A stretch of 64,000 nt of DNA, taken from assembly GCF_900103365.1 (NCBI RefSeq), contig NZ_LT629703.1, positions 3,596,001 to 3,660,000 on the forward strand, in the 5' to 3' direction. This DNA comes from Afipia sp. GAS231 (lineage in GTDB: Bacteria; Pseudomonadota; Alphaproteobacteria; Rhizobiales; Xanthobacteraceae). Under the pieces are notes generated by a model. That model had not been told where the DNA came from. It saw nothing but the letters and a program-made list of their open reading frames with translations, and ran no database searches. Shown in pieces: positions 18,264 to 27,555 of this stretch. Position 1 is the first letter of the stretch. Each line of letters begins with the position of its first letter. The translations under genes were made by a program, and so were the position numbers.

Positions 18264-19823
18264 CTAGTCTTGCGCGTCCGGCCGGTCGCGCACAAACGGC
18301 ACCAGCAGCACGCCCGCAATCGCCACGCACGCGAGCATCGCCCAGGCCTCGTTGACGCAAAGCGCCAGTGACGCTTTCTCGACCAGCGGCCGGACGAACG
18401 CCACCGCGGCTTCGTCGGGCGGGCCCAGCGGCCGGTTGGCGAGCAGCGACGGATCGAGGCCGATCGCGGTCGCCGCGGTGAGATCGCCAGCCAGCAGGCG
18501 AATACGAAAGTCCTCGGCATAGATCGGGCTTCGGCCATACAGGATGGTGTCGATCAGCGCGATGCCGATGGCGCCGCCGAGATTGCGCATCAGGTTGAAC
18601 AATCCGCTGGCATCCGCGACTTCGGACGCCGGCAGCGCGCCGAGCGCGATCCGGGTCGGCGGCAACAGGCAAAACATGATGGCGACGCCGCGCAGGATTT
18701 GCGGCCACAACATTTCGTCGAAGTCGGCGTTGCGCGGTTGATAGGCACTCAGCCCAAGCCCGATTGCGAACAGCGCAAAGCCGGCGCCGGTCAGCCACCG
18801 CGCGCCGAGCCGGCTCTCCAGGAACGCGGCGACGGGCGCTGCGACGAGCTGCGCGATCCCGGTCACCAGCATGATCGTGCCGATTTCGAAAGCGTCATGG
18901 CGGCGCACGAAAGCGAGAAACACCGGCATCAGGTAGACCGAGCCGAACAGCCCGACGCCGAGACAGAAGCTCAGGCCGCAGCCGATCGCAAACGAACGCC
19001 GCCGCAATGTTGCAAGGTGCACCACTGGATGCGCTGAGCGCAGCGAGCGGTGCACAAACCAGGCGATGCCGGCCGCACTCCCCGCGAGCAGGGAAACACA
19101 GACGGGCGACAGCCAGCCGCGCTGCGGCGCTTCCTTCAACCCGACCATGAGCGCGGCCAGCGCCGCCGCCAACAGTACCAGCGAGAGACCATCCAACGTG
19201 GCGAGTTCACCAAAATTGGTTTTCTGCTTCGGCAACAGCAATGGCGTCACGACGGCTGCGACCACGCCGGGAATGACATTGATCAGGAACAGCCACGGCC
19301 ACGACCAGTTGTCCGTGATCCAGCCGCCGACGACGGGGCCGACCGTCGGCGCCAGCACCGCGACGACGCCACCGATGGTCGTGGCGACCGCGTGCAGCCG
19401 CGCCGGAAACAGCAAAAATACCGCGGAGAAAACCGCTGGGATCAACACGCCGCCGGAAAACCCTTGTGCCACCCGGTAGGCCAGCAACTCGCTCAGCGAG
19501 CCCGAGAAGGCGCATCCGACCGATGCCAGCGTGAACAGCGCGACCGCCACGGCAAACAGTCCCCGTAACGTGAGCACGCGCGTGAACAGCCCGGTCAGGG
19601 GAATCGCGATGACCTCCGCAATCAAATAGGCGGTCTGGATCCAGCTCATGGCGTCCGGGGAGATCGCGAGCTCATGCTGGATCGTCGGCAACGACGTCGC
19701 CACCACCTGGACGTCGAGGATGGCCATGAACATGCCAAGGCACATCCACAGAAAGCCGGCCCAGGTTCGAATTGACGGCGTCATCTCCGGCGTGCCCGAC
19801 CAAAACTCCTGCCGCCCGCTCAT
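18264..19823 (-). CDS. DHA2 family MFS multidrug-type exporter
   Basis: A 14-helix proton-driven exporter of about 520 aa, of the EmrB/QacA (DHA2) family. Signatures are the helix 1 motif LDVQVVATSLPTIQHEL, the motif in GVLIPAVFSAVFLLFP, and PTVGPVVGGWITDNWSWPWLF (motif C). I start it at ATG 19823; the longer upstream frame is unlike a transporter. ATG overlaps the stop of the upstream methyltransferase gene as ATGA, so it is translated together with that gene and the polyketide synthase. Export of the polyketide product is the obvious guess. Confidence 0.88.
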   Translation of the reverse strand: MSGRQEFWSGTPEMTPSIRTWAGFLWMCLGMFMAILDVQVVATSLPTIQHELAISPDAMSWIQTAYLIAEVIAIPLTGLFTRVLTLRGLFAVAVALFTLASVGCAFSGSLSELLAYRVAQGFSGGVLIPAVFSAVFLLFPARLHAVATTIGGVVAVLAPTVGPVVGGWITDNWSWPWLFLINVIPGVVAAVVTPLLLPKQKTNFGELATLDGLSLVLLAAALAALMVGLKEAPQRGWLSPVCVSLLAGSAAGIAWFVHRSLRSAHPVVHLATLRRRSFAIGCGLSFCLGVGLFGSVYLMPVFLAFVRRHDAFEIGTIMLVTGIAQLVAAPVAAFLESRLGARWLTGAGFALFAIGLGLSAYQPRNADFDEMLWPQILRGVAIMFCLLPPTRIALGALPASEVADASGLFNLMRNLGGAIGIALIDTILYGRSPIYAEDFRIRLLAGDLTAATAIGLDPSLLANRPLGPPDEAAVAFVRPLVEKASLALCVNEAWAMLACVAIAGVLLVPFVRDRPDAQD

Positions 19824-20335
19824 GAAGCGGCGCGGGCGGGCTGTCCGCGAACGGCAGCAAGCGCGCGTGCCTCGGCACGTATCCGGATCCAGAGCACGAC
19901 AGCGTTCAGCGCCGTGAACACTAATGCAATCACCGGCAAATGCAGCGCCAGGGGAAGCAGCGCAATCTCGCCGGCGACAACGACGTAGTTGGGGTGCGAA
20001 AAATACCGGTAGGGTCCGGACACCACCAGCGGTTCGCCTGATAGCACGATGATGCGCGTGGTCCACCGCGATTTCAGCGTCGCCAGGATCCAGAGCCGCA
20101 CGCCCTGCAGCGCGACCAAGCCCGCAAGCGCGGCGAGATCGACGGTCTGGTCACGCCCCCAGATCCACAACGCGGTCAGCCACGCCGCATGGACCGACAC
20201 CAGCAGCGGATAGTGCCGTGCGCCGACCTCGATCGCACCGCGTGCCAGCAGCTTCACCGTGTTGTGACGCGCCAGTACGAGTTCACCCAGGCGCTGCAGC
20301 GTGACCAGAGCGAGAATGATGGCAGCGAAGCTCAT
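19820..20335 (-). CDS. Isoprenylcysteine carboxyl methyltransferase-like enzyme
   Basis: A 171-aa membrane methyltransferase of the ICMT family. It has several hydrophobic helices and the conserved C-terminal SAM-binding core VVSGPYRYFSHPNYVVVAGEI followed by R...EA. Bacterial homologues next to type III polyketide synthases (for example SrsB in Streptomyces griseus, BpsB in Bacillus) methylate phenolic or pyrone lipids. The gene overlaps the PKS stop (ATGA at 20332-20335) and the MFS start, so all three are coupled. The acceptor is probably the polyketide product. Confidence 0.87.
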   Translation of the reverse strand: MSFAAIILALVTLQRLGELVLARHNTVKLLARGAIEVGARHYPLLVSVHAAWLTALWIWGRDQTVDLAALAGLVALQGVRLWILATLKSRWTTRIIVLSGEPLVVSGPYRYFSHPNYVVVAGEIALLPLALHLPVIALVFTALNAVVLWIRIRAEARALAAVRGQPARAAS

Positions 20336-21384
20336 GATGCATGCCGCAGCGCGACGCAGCTTGCGGTGAAACCAGGCCCGAGCGCCGTCAACAGCGACCG
20401 CGGCGGCAAGCCGTGGGCGCGCGCCCGTTCCAGCACGAACAGAACGGTCGGCGACGACATGTTGCCGTAATCGGCGATCACCTCGCGCTCGTGGTCGAGC
20501 GCGCCCTGATGAAGCGAGAACGCCTGCTCCAGCGCACGGATCACCTTGGTCCCGCCGGGATGGCAAATGAAGCGATCGATGTCCTCGATCGAAAGCGCCA
20601 TCCGCGACAGCATCTCGGCCACCGCGGGACGCATGTGTTCGGCAACGAAGCCCGGTATGGTCCGCTGGAAGATAACGCCAAATCCCTCAGGGTCGACGCT
20701 CCAGCCCATGATGTCGAGCGTATCCGGCCACAGCTTTTCACCGGTCGCCTCGATCCGGGTCGCGCCGCCATCGCCCGCGCGCAGCACCACTGCCGCGGCG
20801 CCATCGCCGAACAGGCTGGCGGCGACGACGTTGGCCTTGGTCAATTCGTCATGACGAACCGCCAGCGTGCAAAGCTCGAGCGCGACCAGCAGCACGTTGG
20901 TGCCGGGCCGCGCCTGCGCCAGCCGGGCCGCGATCGACAGCCCCGACACGCCGCCGGCGCAGCCCAGACCGAACACCGGCACGCGCGAAACATCCTGGCG
21001 AAAGCCGAGTTGGCCTGCGACACGCGCCTCCAGCGTCGGCGTCGCAATCCCCGTCGAACTCACGGTCACGACGGTATCGATATCGCCGGCCGAGAGGCCG
21101 GCCCCCGCGATCGCCTTAGCCGCGACGTCGATGAACAGCTTTTCGGCGCCCTCCAGGAAAGCCTGTGTCCGCTCCGGCCAGCCGCGTTGCTCGAGATACC
21201 ATTCGATCGGTTTGACGCCGTAACGGTGGCGGATGCCGGTATTGGCAAACAGGCTCGAAAGCTGCTCGAACTCCGGGTAACGCTCGGTCAGGACGTCACG
21301 CGCCGCGGCGAGGATTTGCTTCTGGTGAAATTGATGTGGCGGAACCGAGGTCGCCAGAGAAATCAACGCGGCCGTGTCGCCCAT
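20332..21384 (-). CDS. Type III polyketide synthase
   Basis: A 350-aa chalcone/stilbene-synthase-like enzyme. The catalytic triad is visible: Cys in VFGLGCAGGVSG, His in FICHPGGTKVI, and Asn in DYGNMSSPTVLFVLE. Such enzymes extend an acyl-CoA starter with malonyl-CoA and cyclise to resorcinols or pyrones. The start is at 21384 (MGDTAALISLATS), ten bases after AGGGA. The bacterial pattern (no plant substrate-recognition residues seen) with an ICMT-like partner suggests long-chain alkylresorcinols or alkylpyrones. It is preceded by an EmrAB-type pump on the same strand (171-bp gap). Confidence 0.92.
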   Translation of the reverse strand: MGDTAALISLATSVPPHQFHQKQILAAARDVLTERYPEFEQLSSLFANTGIRHRYGVKPIEWYLEQRGWPERTQAFLEGAEKLFIDVAAKAIAGAGLSAGDIDTVVTVSSTGIATPTLEARVAGQLGFRQDVSRVPVFGLGCAGGVSGLSIAARLAQARPGTNVLLVALELCTLAVRHDELTKANVVAASLFGDGAAAVVLRAGDGGATRIEATGEKLWPDTLDIMGWSVDPEGFGVIFQRTIPGFVAEHMRPAVAEMLSRMALSIEDIDRFICHPGGTKVIRALEQAFSLHQGALDHEREVIADYGNMSSPTVLFVLERARAHGLPPRSLLTALGPGFTASCVALRHAS

Positions 21385-21555
21385 ATTATTATTGTCCCTG
21401 CCTGTGGCCCCGGTACATGAACCGTTTTGCGGAACGAATATTTCGGCGGCGGCGATCATCGAGCGCTCGGGGCATTCAAGATAAGTTGAATGCCGCCGGT
21501 CGAGGCCACCCATCCTGCAGGGAATGGCGGCGCGGTGATGACGGTCCGTCCGCCG

Positions 21556-23184
21556 TTACGACACGGAGACGCCGCACTTCCGCAACAAGCTCTTGGCAAA
21601 GCCGAACGGCGCCGGCGCCAACGGACCCGGCGGCGCGCGGGTGATCAGTGCCGTAAAGCCGAGCGCCGCCATCGCCAGCCAGAAGCACAGCCAGAAGCCG
21701 TCGATATAAGCGAGCGTGTTGGCCTCGCGGGCCACGGCCGCAGACAACGTCCCCACCGCCCGCGCCGGCGCGGTCCCAATACCGTGGCTGGCAAAGAAAT
21801 TCGTAAGCTTCTGCAGCATGCGGGCGACGTCGCCGCTGCCGTTCTCGATATGCTGCCCAAGATAATTGGAGTGGATCTGCTCGCGCACCCGCAGCCAGGT
21901 TCCCATCAGGGCGACACCGATCTCGGCGCCACCGAGCCGCATGATCTGGATATAGGCGGCGAACGAGGTGGCGCGGGCCGGATCGGAATTCGACAGCGCC
22001 ATGATGATGATCGGCAGCAGCGTGAGCGCCTGCCCGATCGACGTCAGCATCACGATCCCGACGAAGTCCTCCCGCGCCCAGTCGTGGCTGAGCTGCGTGC
22101 CCCAGAGATTGGCTGCAGCGAACGCCGAAAATCCCAGCACCACCACGGTGCGGGCATCGAAATGCCGCAGCAGATAGATCGCGATCGGCACCAGCACGAA
22201 CATCGGCAGCGCGCCATAGGTGAACAACAGCACGCCGGTCTGCTCGGGCCTGAGCCCTCCTACCACCGAGAGGAAATTCGGCACCAGCGACGAGTTGCAC
22301 AGACTGGTCAGGGTGTAGAGCAGAATGATGACCAGCGAGAGCCCGATATTGCGCGAGAACAGCACGTTGAAATGCGCCCAGGGCTGCGGGGCCAGCATCT
22401 CGTTGATCAGGAACAGAAGGAACAGCGCGCCGCCGCCGAGCAGCAGTGCCATGACCGTGCCGGATTCCAGCCAGTCGAGCCGGTTGCCCTGATCGAGCCC
22501 GGCATAGATCATCGATACTGCGGTGCCGAGCAGCAGCATGCCGCCCCAGTCGGCATCGCGCAAAAGCGCGCGGTTGACCGGTTCGTGGGGCGTGCCGAGA
22601 TAGACCATCAGGCCCATCAGCGGCGCGATGACGACGCCCTGCCAGTACAGCCATTGCCAGCCCCAATGATCGACGTAGAAGCCGACCAGCGAGGTCGAGG
22701 TGTCGAGTGCGAAGCCGACGCGGATGGAATAGATCGCGATCGCCGGCACCCACCAGCGGATCGGCAGGTTTCGGAGCACGATCATCAGCGTCGCCGGCAC
22801 GAAGGTGCCGAGCAGCATGCCATGCGCGATGCTGAGCACGATCAGCGTGGTGTAATCATGCACGAACGGGATCGTCAGCGAGACCAGCGCATAGACCAGG
22901 CTGGGGATGCCGAGCACGCGGCGCAGGCCGAACACGGTCGCCAGCCACGCCACCGCCGGCGCAACGAAGATTTGCGAGCCGATGCCCGCCGTTGAAAGCC
23001 AGGCGCCTTCGTCAAAGCCCAACGAAAACGCGCCGCGCAGGTCTGCGAGGCCAACCGAAGTCAGGCGGCTGTCGAAATTGGCCAGAAACGAACCGAGCAG
23101 CACGGCGCCGACCGCGAACAGCGGTCGAGGAGCAATGCCGCCGCGCGACAGCGGCCCGCGATCGGCGCCGTCATTTTCCGCCAT
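21556..23184 (-). CDS. emrB: DHA2 family MFS exporter (EmrB-type)
   Basis: About 542 aa with fourteen hydrophobic helices. EmrB-type features are GSFLANFDSRLTSVGLADL in helix 1, the VAPAVAWLATVFGLRRVLG motif and FVPATLMIVLRNLP. Two ATG codons are possible (23196, 23184); I prefer 23184 because it follows GGGGA and overlaps the upstream emrA gene by only 14 bp. It works with the HlyD-family partner to carry compounds across the inner membrane and periplasm. It sits upstream of the polyketide synthase gene on the same strand. Confidence 0.88.
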   Translation of the reverse strand: MAENDGADRGPLSRGGIAPRPLFAVGAVLLGSFLANFDSRLTSVGLADLRGAFSLGFDEGAWLSTAGIGSQIFVAPAVAWLATVFGLRRVLGIPSLVYALVSLTIPFVHDYTTLIVLSIAHGMLLGTFVPATLMIVLRNLPIRWWVPAIAIYSIRVGFALDTSTSLVGFYVDHWGWQWLYWQGVVIAPLMGLMVYLGTPHEPVNRALLRDADWGGMLLLGTAVSMIYAGLDQGNRLDWLESGTVMALLLGGGALFLLFLINEMLAPQPWAHFNVLFSRNIGLSLVIILLYTLTSLCNSSLVPNFLSVVGGLRPEQTGVLLFTYGALPMFVLVPIAIYLLRHFDARTVVVLGFSAFAAANLWGTQLSHDWAREDFVGIVMLTSIGQALTLLPIIIMALSNSDPARATSFAAYIQIMRLGGAEIGVALMGTWLRVREQIHSNYLGQHIENGSGDVARMLQKLTNFFASHGIGTAPARAVGTLSAAVAREANTLAYIDGFWLCFWLAMAALGFTALITRAPPGPLAPAPFGFAKSLLRKCGVSVS

Positions 23185-24337
23185 CCGTCCCCGCATCCCC
23201 GGTGTGGATATTGGTCACAACCGACATGCCCGGCAGCAGCCGCTCGAGCAGCGGCTGGTTCTTGTCGATGATGATCCGGACCGGCACGCGCTGCACCACC
23301 TTGGTGAAATTGCCGGTGGCGTTATCCGGCGGCAGCAGCGCGAATTGCGATCCGGAGGCCGGTGAGATCCGCTCGACGCGGCCTTTCAGTTTCTCGTCGG
23401 GAAAGGAATCGACCGTGATGTCGACGGACTGGCCTGGTTTGACCCGCGTGAGCTGGGTCTCCTTGTAATTGGCGATCACATAGACGTTCGGCAGCGGCAC
23501 CACGTTGATGAGGTTGCTGCCGATGTTGACGTAGTCGCCCGGCTGAACCTGACGCTCGCCGACGACGCCGTCGAACGGTGCTATGATCTTGGTGTAGCCG
23601 AGCTTGAGCTTCGCCGCCGCAAGTGCTGCCTGCGCGCCCAACACGTCGGCGGCGCGCTGTTTCTTGGTGCCGGCCAGCACTTCCATCTGGTGCTTCTGCG
23701 CGGCGATAACGGCGCGGCTGGCACGCACGTCGGCCTGCGCTTTCGCGTAAGCCGCCGTCGCCTGTTCGAATTTCTGCCGCGTGCCGGCTTCGGTCTGCGA
23801 CAGCGACTGCTGGCGTTCCTGTTCCTGGCGCGCCTGAACCTCCTCGGCGGCGGCGGAGACCTGCGCCGCTTCGGCCTGCGCGATGGTGGCGTATTGCAGC
23901 TCGACCTGGTTGCTCAGGTTGTCGAGCGCGGCCTGTGCCGCGGCCACGGCGGCATCGGCCTGCGCCACCTGGGCCTGGTAGTCGGCGGGATCGATCTGGA
24001 TCAGGAGATCGCCGGCCTTGACGCGCTGGAAATCGTTGGCGGCGACGGTCAAGACCTCGCCGGCGACCCGGCTGCTCAGCCGCGTCATCTCGGCGCGAAC
24101 ATAGGCGTCGTTGGTGGTCTGGGTCACGGCGTTGCCGACCCAGGCATCCCAGCGCAGCGTCGCCAGCGCGATGAAGAGGAAAGCCACCAGCACGGCGAAC
24201 AGCGGTATAGCAAACCGGCTCCAGGCGCCGCGCTGAAGTGCGGCCGCGCGGGCGGCAGCGACGGCGGCTGCGGTTTGCGATGGCCCGGTGCCGGCCGGAG
24301 CCGGCGGTGCCGGGCTGGTCTGATCCTGTTGACTCAA
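23171..24337 (-). CDS. emrA: HlyD/EmrA family membrane fusion protein
   Basis: A 388-aa periplasmic adaptor with a short cytoplasmic N-terminus, one membrane anchor (FAIPLFAVLVAFLFIALATL, about residues 45-65), a biotinyl-lipoyl-like hairpin (VNDAYVRAEMTRLSS then VAGEVLTV), a long coiled-coil (about 115-225, rich in Ala/Gln/Glu) and a beta-barrel (AKLKLGYTKIIAPFDGVVGE). It starts with TTG behind GAGGGGG. It bridges the EmrB exporter to an outer-membrane channel encoded elsewhere. The emrA stop overlaps emrB. Confidence 0.9.
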   Translation of the reverse strand: MSQQDQTSPAPPAPAGTGPSQTAAAVAAARAAALQRGAWSRFAIPLFAVLVAFLFIALATLRWDAWVGNAVTQTTNDAYVRAEMTRLSSRVAGEVLTVAANDFQRVKAGDLLIQIDPADYQAQVAQADAAVAAAQAALDNLSNQVELQYATIAQAEAAQVSAAAEEVQARQEQERQQSLSQTEAGTRQKFEQATAAYAKAQADVRASRAVIAAQKHQMEVLAGTKKQRAADVLGAQAALAAAKLKLGYTKIIAPFDGVVGERQVQPGDYVNIGSNLINVVPLPNVYVIANYKETQLTRVKPGQSVDITVDSFPDEKLKGRVERISPASGSQFALLPPDNATGNFTKVVQRVPVRIIIDKNQPLLERLLPGMSVVTNIHTGDAGTDGGK

Positions 24338-24402
24338 GCTATCCCCCTCACATCAGTCTTCGCGAGAATGACGAAGCTTCGCGACATGACGATGAGCATG
24401 CC

Positions 24403-25164
24403 TCAGACCGTCTTTTCCGGCCAGCGGCAAAGATCGTTGATCAGGCATACTTCGCAGCGGGGCTTGCGGGCCAGGCAGGTATAGCGCCCATGCAGGATCA
24501 GCCAGTGATGGGCATGCAGCATGAACTCGGACGGAATCACCTTTTCCAGCCCGAGCTCAATCGCCAGCGGCGTATCGCCCGGCGCCATCCCGGTGCGGTT
24601 GCCGACGCGAAACACGTGGGTATCCACCGCCATGGTGTGTTCGCCGAACGCCATGTTGAGCACGACATTGGCGGTCTTGCGACCGGCGCCGGGCAGGCTT
24701 TCGATTTCGGCGCGGGTGCGCGGCACCTCGCCGCCGAACTCGGCGATCAGCTTTTCCGACAGCGCGATGACGTTCCTGGCCTTGTTGCGATAGAGCCCGA
24801 TGGTCTTGATGTAATCGCGCACGGTGTCTTCGCCGAGCGCGAGCATCTTCTGCGGCGTATCGGCGACCGCGAACAACGCGCGCGTCGCCCGGTTGACGCC
24901 GGCGTCGGTCGCCTGCGCCGACAGCACCACGGCCACCAGCAGCGTATAGGGATTGAGATGTTCGAGCTCGCCCTTCGGCTCCGGGTTGGCCTTTTGGAAA
25001 CGGCTGAAGGCCTCGTGGATCTCGGCCGCGGTCCAGGGTTTTGGCTTGACCGGCTTTTTGGCCCCCGGTTTGGACGGCGGTTTGGCGGTTTTTTTCGTCG
25101 CCTTGCTGGGCGCGGATTGAACGGCGGGTTTCTTGGCGCGTTGGGAACGGATGCTTTTAGCCAT
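24403..25164 (-). CDS. nth: Endonuclease III
   Basis: A 253-aa DNA glycosylase/AP lyase for base excision repair of oxidised pyrimidines. After a Lys/Pro-rich basic tail of about 50 residues, the HhH-GPD core has LPGAGRKTANVVLN (catalytic Lys) and AVDTHVFRVGNR (catalytic Asp). The [4Fe-4S] cluster cysteines follow as C-x6-C-x2-C-x5-C in CLARKPRCEVCLINDLC. The start at 25164 is chosen because it opens the basic tail. It is divergent from the DUF2244 gene with only 22 bp between the starts. Confidence 0.95.
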   Translation of the reverse strand: MAKSIRSQRAKKPAVQSAPSKATKKTAKPPSKPGAKKPVKPKPWTAAEIHEAFSRFQKANPEPKGELEHLNPYTLLVAVVLSAQATDAGVNRATRALFAVADTPQKMLALGEDTVRDYIKTIGLYRNKARNVIALSEKLIAEFGGEVPRTRAEIESLPGAGRKTANVVLNMAFGEHTMAVDTHVFRVGNRTGMAPGDTPLAIELGLEKVIPSEFMLHAHHWLILHGRYTCLARKPRCEVCLINDLCRWPEKTV

Positions 25165-25186
25165 GATCCGGGTATACTGATACGCG

Positions 25187-25708
25187 ATGACCGCAAGCAA
25201 CGACTTTGATCCGGCGCTTAACGAGCCCAAACTGTTTTCGGCGCGGCTGACGCCACACCGTTCGCTCAATCGCACCGGCTTCCTGGTGCTGATGACGTTT
25301 CTCAGCGTCGTCAGTTTTGCCACCGGCATAGCGTTTCTCCTGATGGGCGCGTGGCCGGTGCTCGGCTTTCTCGGGCTCGACGTGCTGGTGATCTACTGGG
25401 CGTTCCGGGTCAATTTCCGCCGCGGCAACGCCACCGAGGAGATCACCGTCACGCCATCGGAATTGCGGGTGCGCCGGGTCAGCCATCGCGGCTATGTCGC
25501 CGAATGGGTGCTCAACCCGCTCTGGGTGCAGCTCGACCAGAAGGTCCACGCCGAATTCGGCATCGAGCGGCTTTATCTGGTTTCGCGAGGCCGCCGGGTT
25601 TCGATCGGGAGTTTTCTCGGAGCCGACGAAAAAGCCAGCTTTGCCAAAGCCTTGCTGGCCGCGTTGCAGACTGCCAAACGGGGCATCACCTATAACCCAA
25701 TCCAGTAG
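25187..25708 (+). CDS. DUF2244 domain-containing membrane protein
   Basis: A 173-aa protein with two transmembrane segments (about residues 30-75, GFLVLMTFLSVVSFATGIAF and GAWPVLGFLGLDVLVIYWAF), then a soluble domain with the family pattern RVSHRGYVAEWVLNPLWVQ...VSRGRRVSIGSFLG..EK..FA..L. DUF2244 is conserved in alphaproteobacteria and has no known function. It is divergent from nth. Confidence is in the family only. Confidence 0.85.
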   Translation: MTASNDFDPALNEPKLFSARLTPHRSLNRTGFLVLMTFLSVVSFATGIAFLLMGAWPVLGFLGLDVLVIYWAFRVNFRRGNATEEITVTPSELRVRRVSHRGYVAEWVLNPLWVQLDQKVHAEFGIERLYLVSRGRRVSIGSFLGADEKASFAKALLAALQTAKRGITYNPIQ

Positions 25709-25717
25709 ACTCTTTAT

Positions 25718-25767
25718 TTGACGCGTTTTCTTCACGCGAACCGGGTTCCACTTCGCTCGAAAACGCT
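25718..25767. repeat. Dispersed repeat, family E copy 2
   Basis: TTGACGCGTTTTCTTCACGCGAACCGG...CCACTTCGCTCGAAAACGC. This is the reverse-complement orientation of the unit at 15252-15301. Confidence 0.8.
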
Positions 25768-25827
25768 ATGGAATGCTTGTCGGGAATCGGGTGGTTCGGA
25801 CGGCCCGTCCGCCCTACATCGATCAGT

Positions 25828-26724
25828 ATGATGAACCTTGCCATGAATGAGCACCGCCTCACCAAACCGGGACCCCAGAACGCCGCGCTGCGCGACTACG
25901 ACTCGGTGCGGCGCGCGATCGCCTTCATCTCGGAACACTGGCGCGCGCAGCCGACCATCGAAGCGATGGCGGATGCCGCCGCCGTGACCCCGGATGAGTT
26001 ACACCACCTGTTCCGCCGCTGGGCCGGGCTGACGCCAAAGGCGTTCATGCAGGCGCTGACGCTCGATCACGCCAAAGGCCTGTTACGCGATTCCGCCAGC
26101 GTGCTCGATGCGGCACTGGACTCGGGCCTGTCGGGCCCGGGCCGGCTGCACGATCTGTTCGTCACCCATGAGGCGATGTCGCCGGGCGAATGGAAGAACG
26201 GCGGCGCCGGCATGACGCTGCGCTACGGTTTCCATCCCTCCCCGTTCGGCACCTCGATCGTGATCGCGAGCGGGCGCGGCCTCGCTGGTCTCGCCTTTGC
26301 CGACCCGGGGGGGGAGCAGGCGTCGTTCGCCGACATGAAGCGGCGCTGGCCCAACGCTGTTTATGTCGAAGACCGTGACGGCACCGCAGGCCTGGCGCAG
26401 CGTATCTTCGACACCAATCTGTGGCGGGCCGATCAGCCGCTGCGCGTCGTATTGATCGGCACCGACTTCGAGGTGCGGGTCTGGGAGACGCTGCTGAAGA
26501 TCCCGATGGGCCGCGCGGTCTGCTATTCCGACATCGCCAACAAGATCAAGAATCCGAAGGCGTCCCGCGCCGTCGGTGCGGCGGTCGGACGCAATCCGGT
26601 CTCGTTCGTGGTGCCCTGCCATCGCGCACTCGGCAAAGGCGGCGCGCTGACCGGCTATCACTGGGGCATCACCCGCAAGCAGGCGATGCTGGGCTGGGAA
26701 GCCGGCCAAGTCGGGATGCATTGA
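25828..26724 (+). CDS. AraC-type HTH + methylated-DNA--cysteine S-methyltransferase (Ada-like)
   Basis: A 298-aa fusion. An AraC-type HTH lies at about residues 25-125 (AIAFISEHWRAQPTIEAMADAAAV, LTPKAFMQALTLDHAKGLL). A C-terminal O6-alkylguanine-DNA alkyltransferase domain follows with the active-site PCHR in NPVSFVVPCHRALGKGG and the GYHWG motif. It lacks the N-terminal zinc/phosphotriester-repair domain of full Ada, so it repairs O6-methylguanine and may act as a regulator. The start is uncertain among ATG 25828, 25831 and 25843; none has a strong ribosome site. A repeat sits just upstream. Confidence 0.85.
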   Translation: MMNLAMNEHRLTKPGPQNAALRDYDSVRRAIAFISEHWRAQPTIEAMADAAAVTPDELHHLFRRWAGLTPKAFMQALTLDHAKGLLRDSASVLDAALDSGLSGPGRLHDLFVTHEAMSPGEWKNGGAGMTLRYGFHPSPFGTSIVIASGRGLAGLAFADPGGEQASFADMKRRWPNAVYVEDRDGTAGLAQRIFDTNLWRADQPLRVVLIGTDFEVRVWETLLKIPMGRAVCYSDIANKIKNPKASRAVGAAVGRNPVSFVVPCHRALGKGGALTGYHWGITRKQAMLGWEAGQVGMH

Positions 26725-26729
26725 GAATG

Positions 26730-26823
26730 CGTAGGGTGGGTTAGCCGAAGGCGTAACCCACCAACTTCGTACGGCGCGGATAGTCCGGCCGGTGGGTTAC
26801 GGCTCCGCCTAACCCACCCTACG
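26730..26823. repeat. Dispersed inverted repeat, family B
   Basis: CGTAGGGTGGGTTAGCCGAAGG at one end and TCCGCCTAACCCACCCTACG at the other, with GTAACCCACC / GGTGGGTTAC inner arms. It is an almost perfect 94-bp palindromic unit between two convergent genes. Confidence 0.85.
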
Positions 26824-26835
26824 AAGTAAGCGCGC

Positions 26836-27459
26836 TCACCCCGCCAGATCGACCTTCGACGCCACCGTCGAGTCCGCGTTCAACCGGTAGATCACCGGCG
26901 CGCCGGTGGCGAGTTCGCGCTTCAGGATCTGCTCGGGCGTCAGCTTCTCCAGCACCATGATCAACGCACGCAACGAGTTGCCGTGGGCGGCGACCAGCGT
27001 GCGCTCGCCGCGCAGCACGCCGGGCAGGATTTCCTTGACGTAATAAGGCAGCGTGCGCGCCAGCGTATCCTTCAGGCTCTCGCCGCCGGGCGGCGGCACA
27101 TCGTAGGAACGGCGCCAGATCAGCACCTGGTCCTCGCCCCACTTCTTGCGGGCGTCGTCCTTGTTGAGGCCGGACAGATCGCCGTAGTCGCGTTCGTTGA
27201 GCGCGAGGTCCTTGGTCGTCTTGAGTCCGGTCTGGCCGATCTCCGCCAGCATCAGATCCAGCGTATGCTGCGCGCGCGTCAGCACCGAGGTGAAGGCGAC
27301 ATCGAACGACAGCCCTTGCGCCTTCAGTTTGTGGCCGGCTTCCTTGGCCTCGGCGACGCCCTTTTCGGTCAGGCCAGGGTCTTTCCAGCCGGTGAACAGG
27401 TTCTTCAGATTCCAGTCGCTCTGGCCGTGACGCACCAGCACAAGTAGGCGATCGCTCAT
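26836..27459 (-). CDS. gpmA: 2,3-bisphosphoglycerate-dependent phosphoglycerate mutase
   Basis: A 207-aa glycolytic enzyme interconverting 3- and 2-phosphoglycerate. The catalytic phosphohistidine is in [10 protein letters not shown] (His10). The acid-base Glu lies in [11 protein letters not shown] and the second histidine in [13 protein letters not shown]. The length is the short alphaproteobacterial form. A diverged copy of the dapB 3' end lies directly upstream (27499-27555), which suggests dapB-gpmA adjacency before the barstar insertion. Confidence 0.97.
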   Translation of the reverse strand: MSDRLLVLVRHGQSDWNLKNLFTGWKDPGLTEKGVAEAKEAGHKLKAQGLSFDVAFTSVLTRAQHTLDLMLAEIGQTGLKTTKDLALNERDYGDLSGLNKDDARKKWGEDQVLIWRRSYDVPPPGGESLKDTLARTLPYYVKEILPGVLRGERTLVAAHGNSLRALIMVLEKLTPEQILKRELATGAPVIYRLNADSTVASKVDLAG

Positions 27460-27498
27460 TTAAAAAGATTCCGTTTTCGTTTCGAGACGTTTTTAAGT

Positions 27499-27555
27499 TC
27501 AGAAATCCATCGGACCGAGCGTGTCGGTCATGGTGCAGGAGCCGGGCATCTTTCC
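27499..27555 (-). pseudogene. Second, diverged copy of the dapB 3' end
   Basis: On the minus strand this 57-bp segment reads GKMPGSCTMTDTLGPMDF followed by TGA. The real dapB end at 27979-28035 reads [18 protein letters not shown] and TAG: 12 of 18 residues and 44 of 57 bases match. The barstar gene lies between the two copies and its TAG overlaps the first base of this relic. It has no start codon of its own. Confidence 0.88.
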
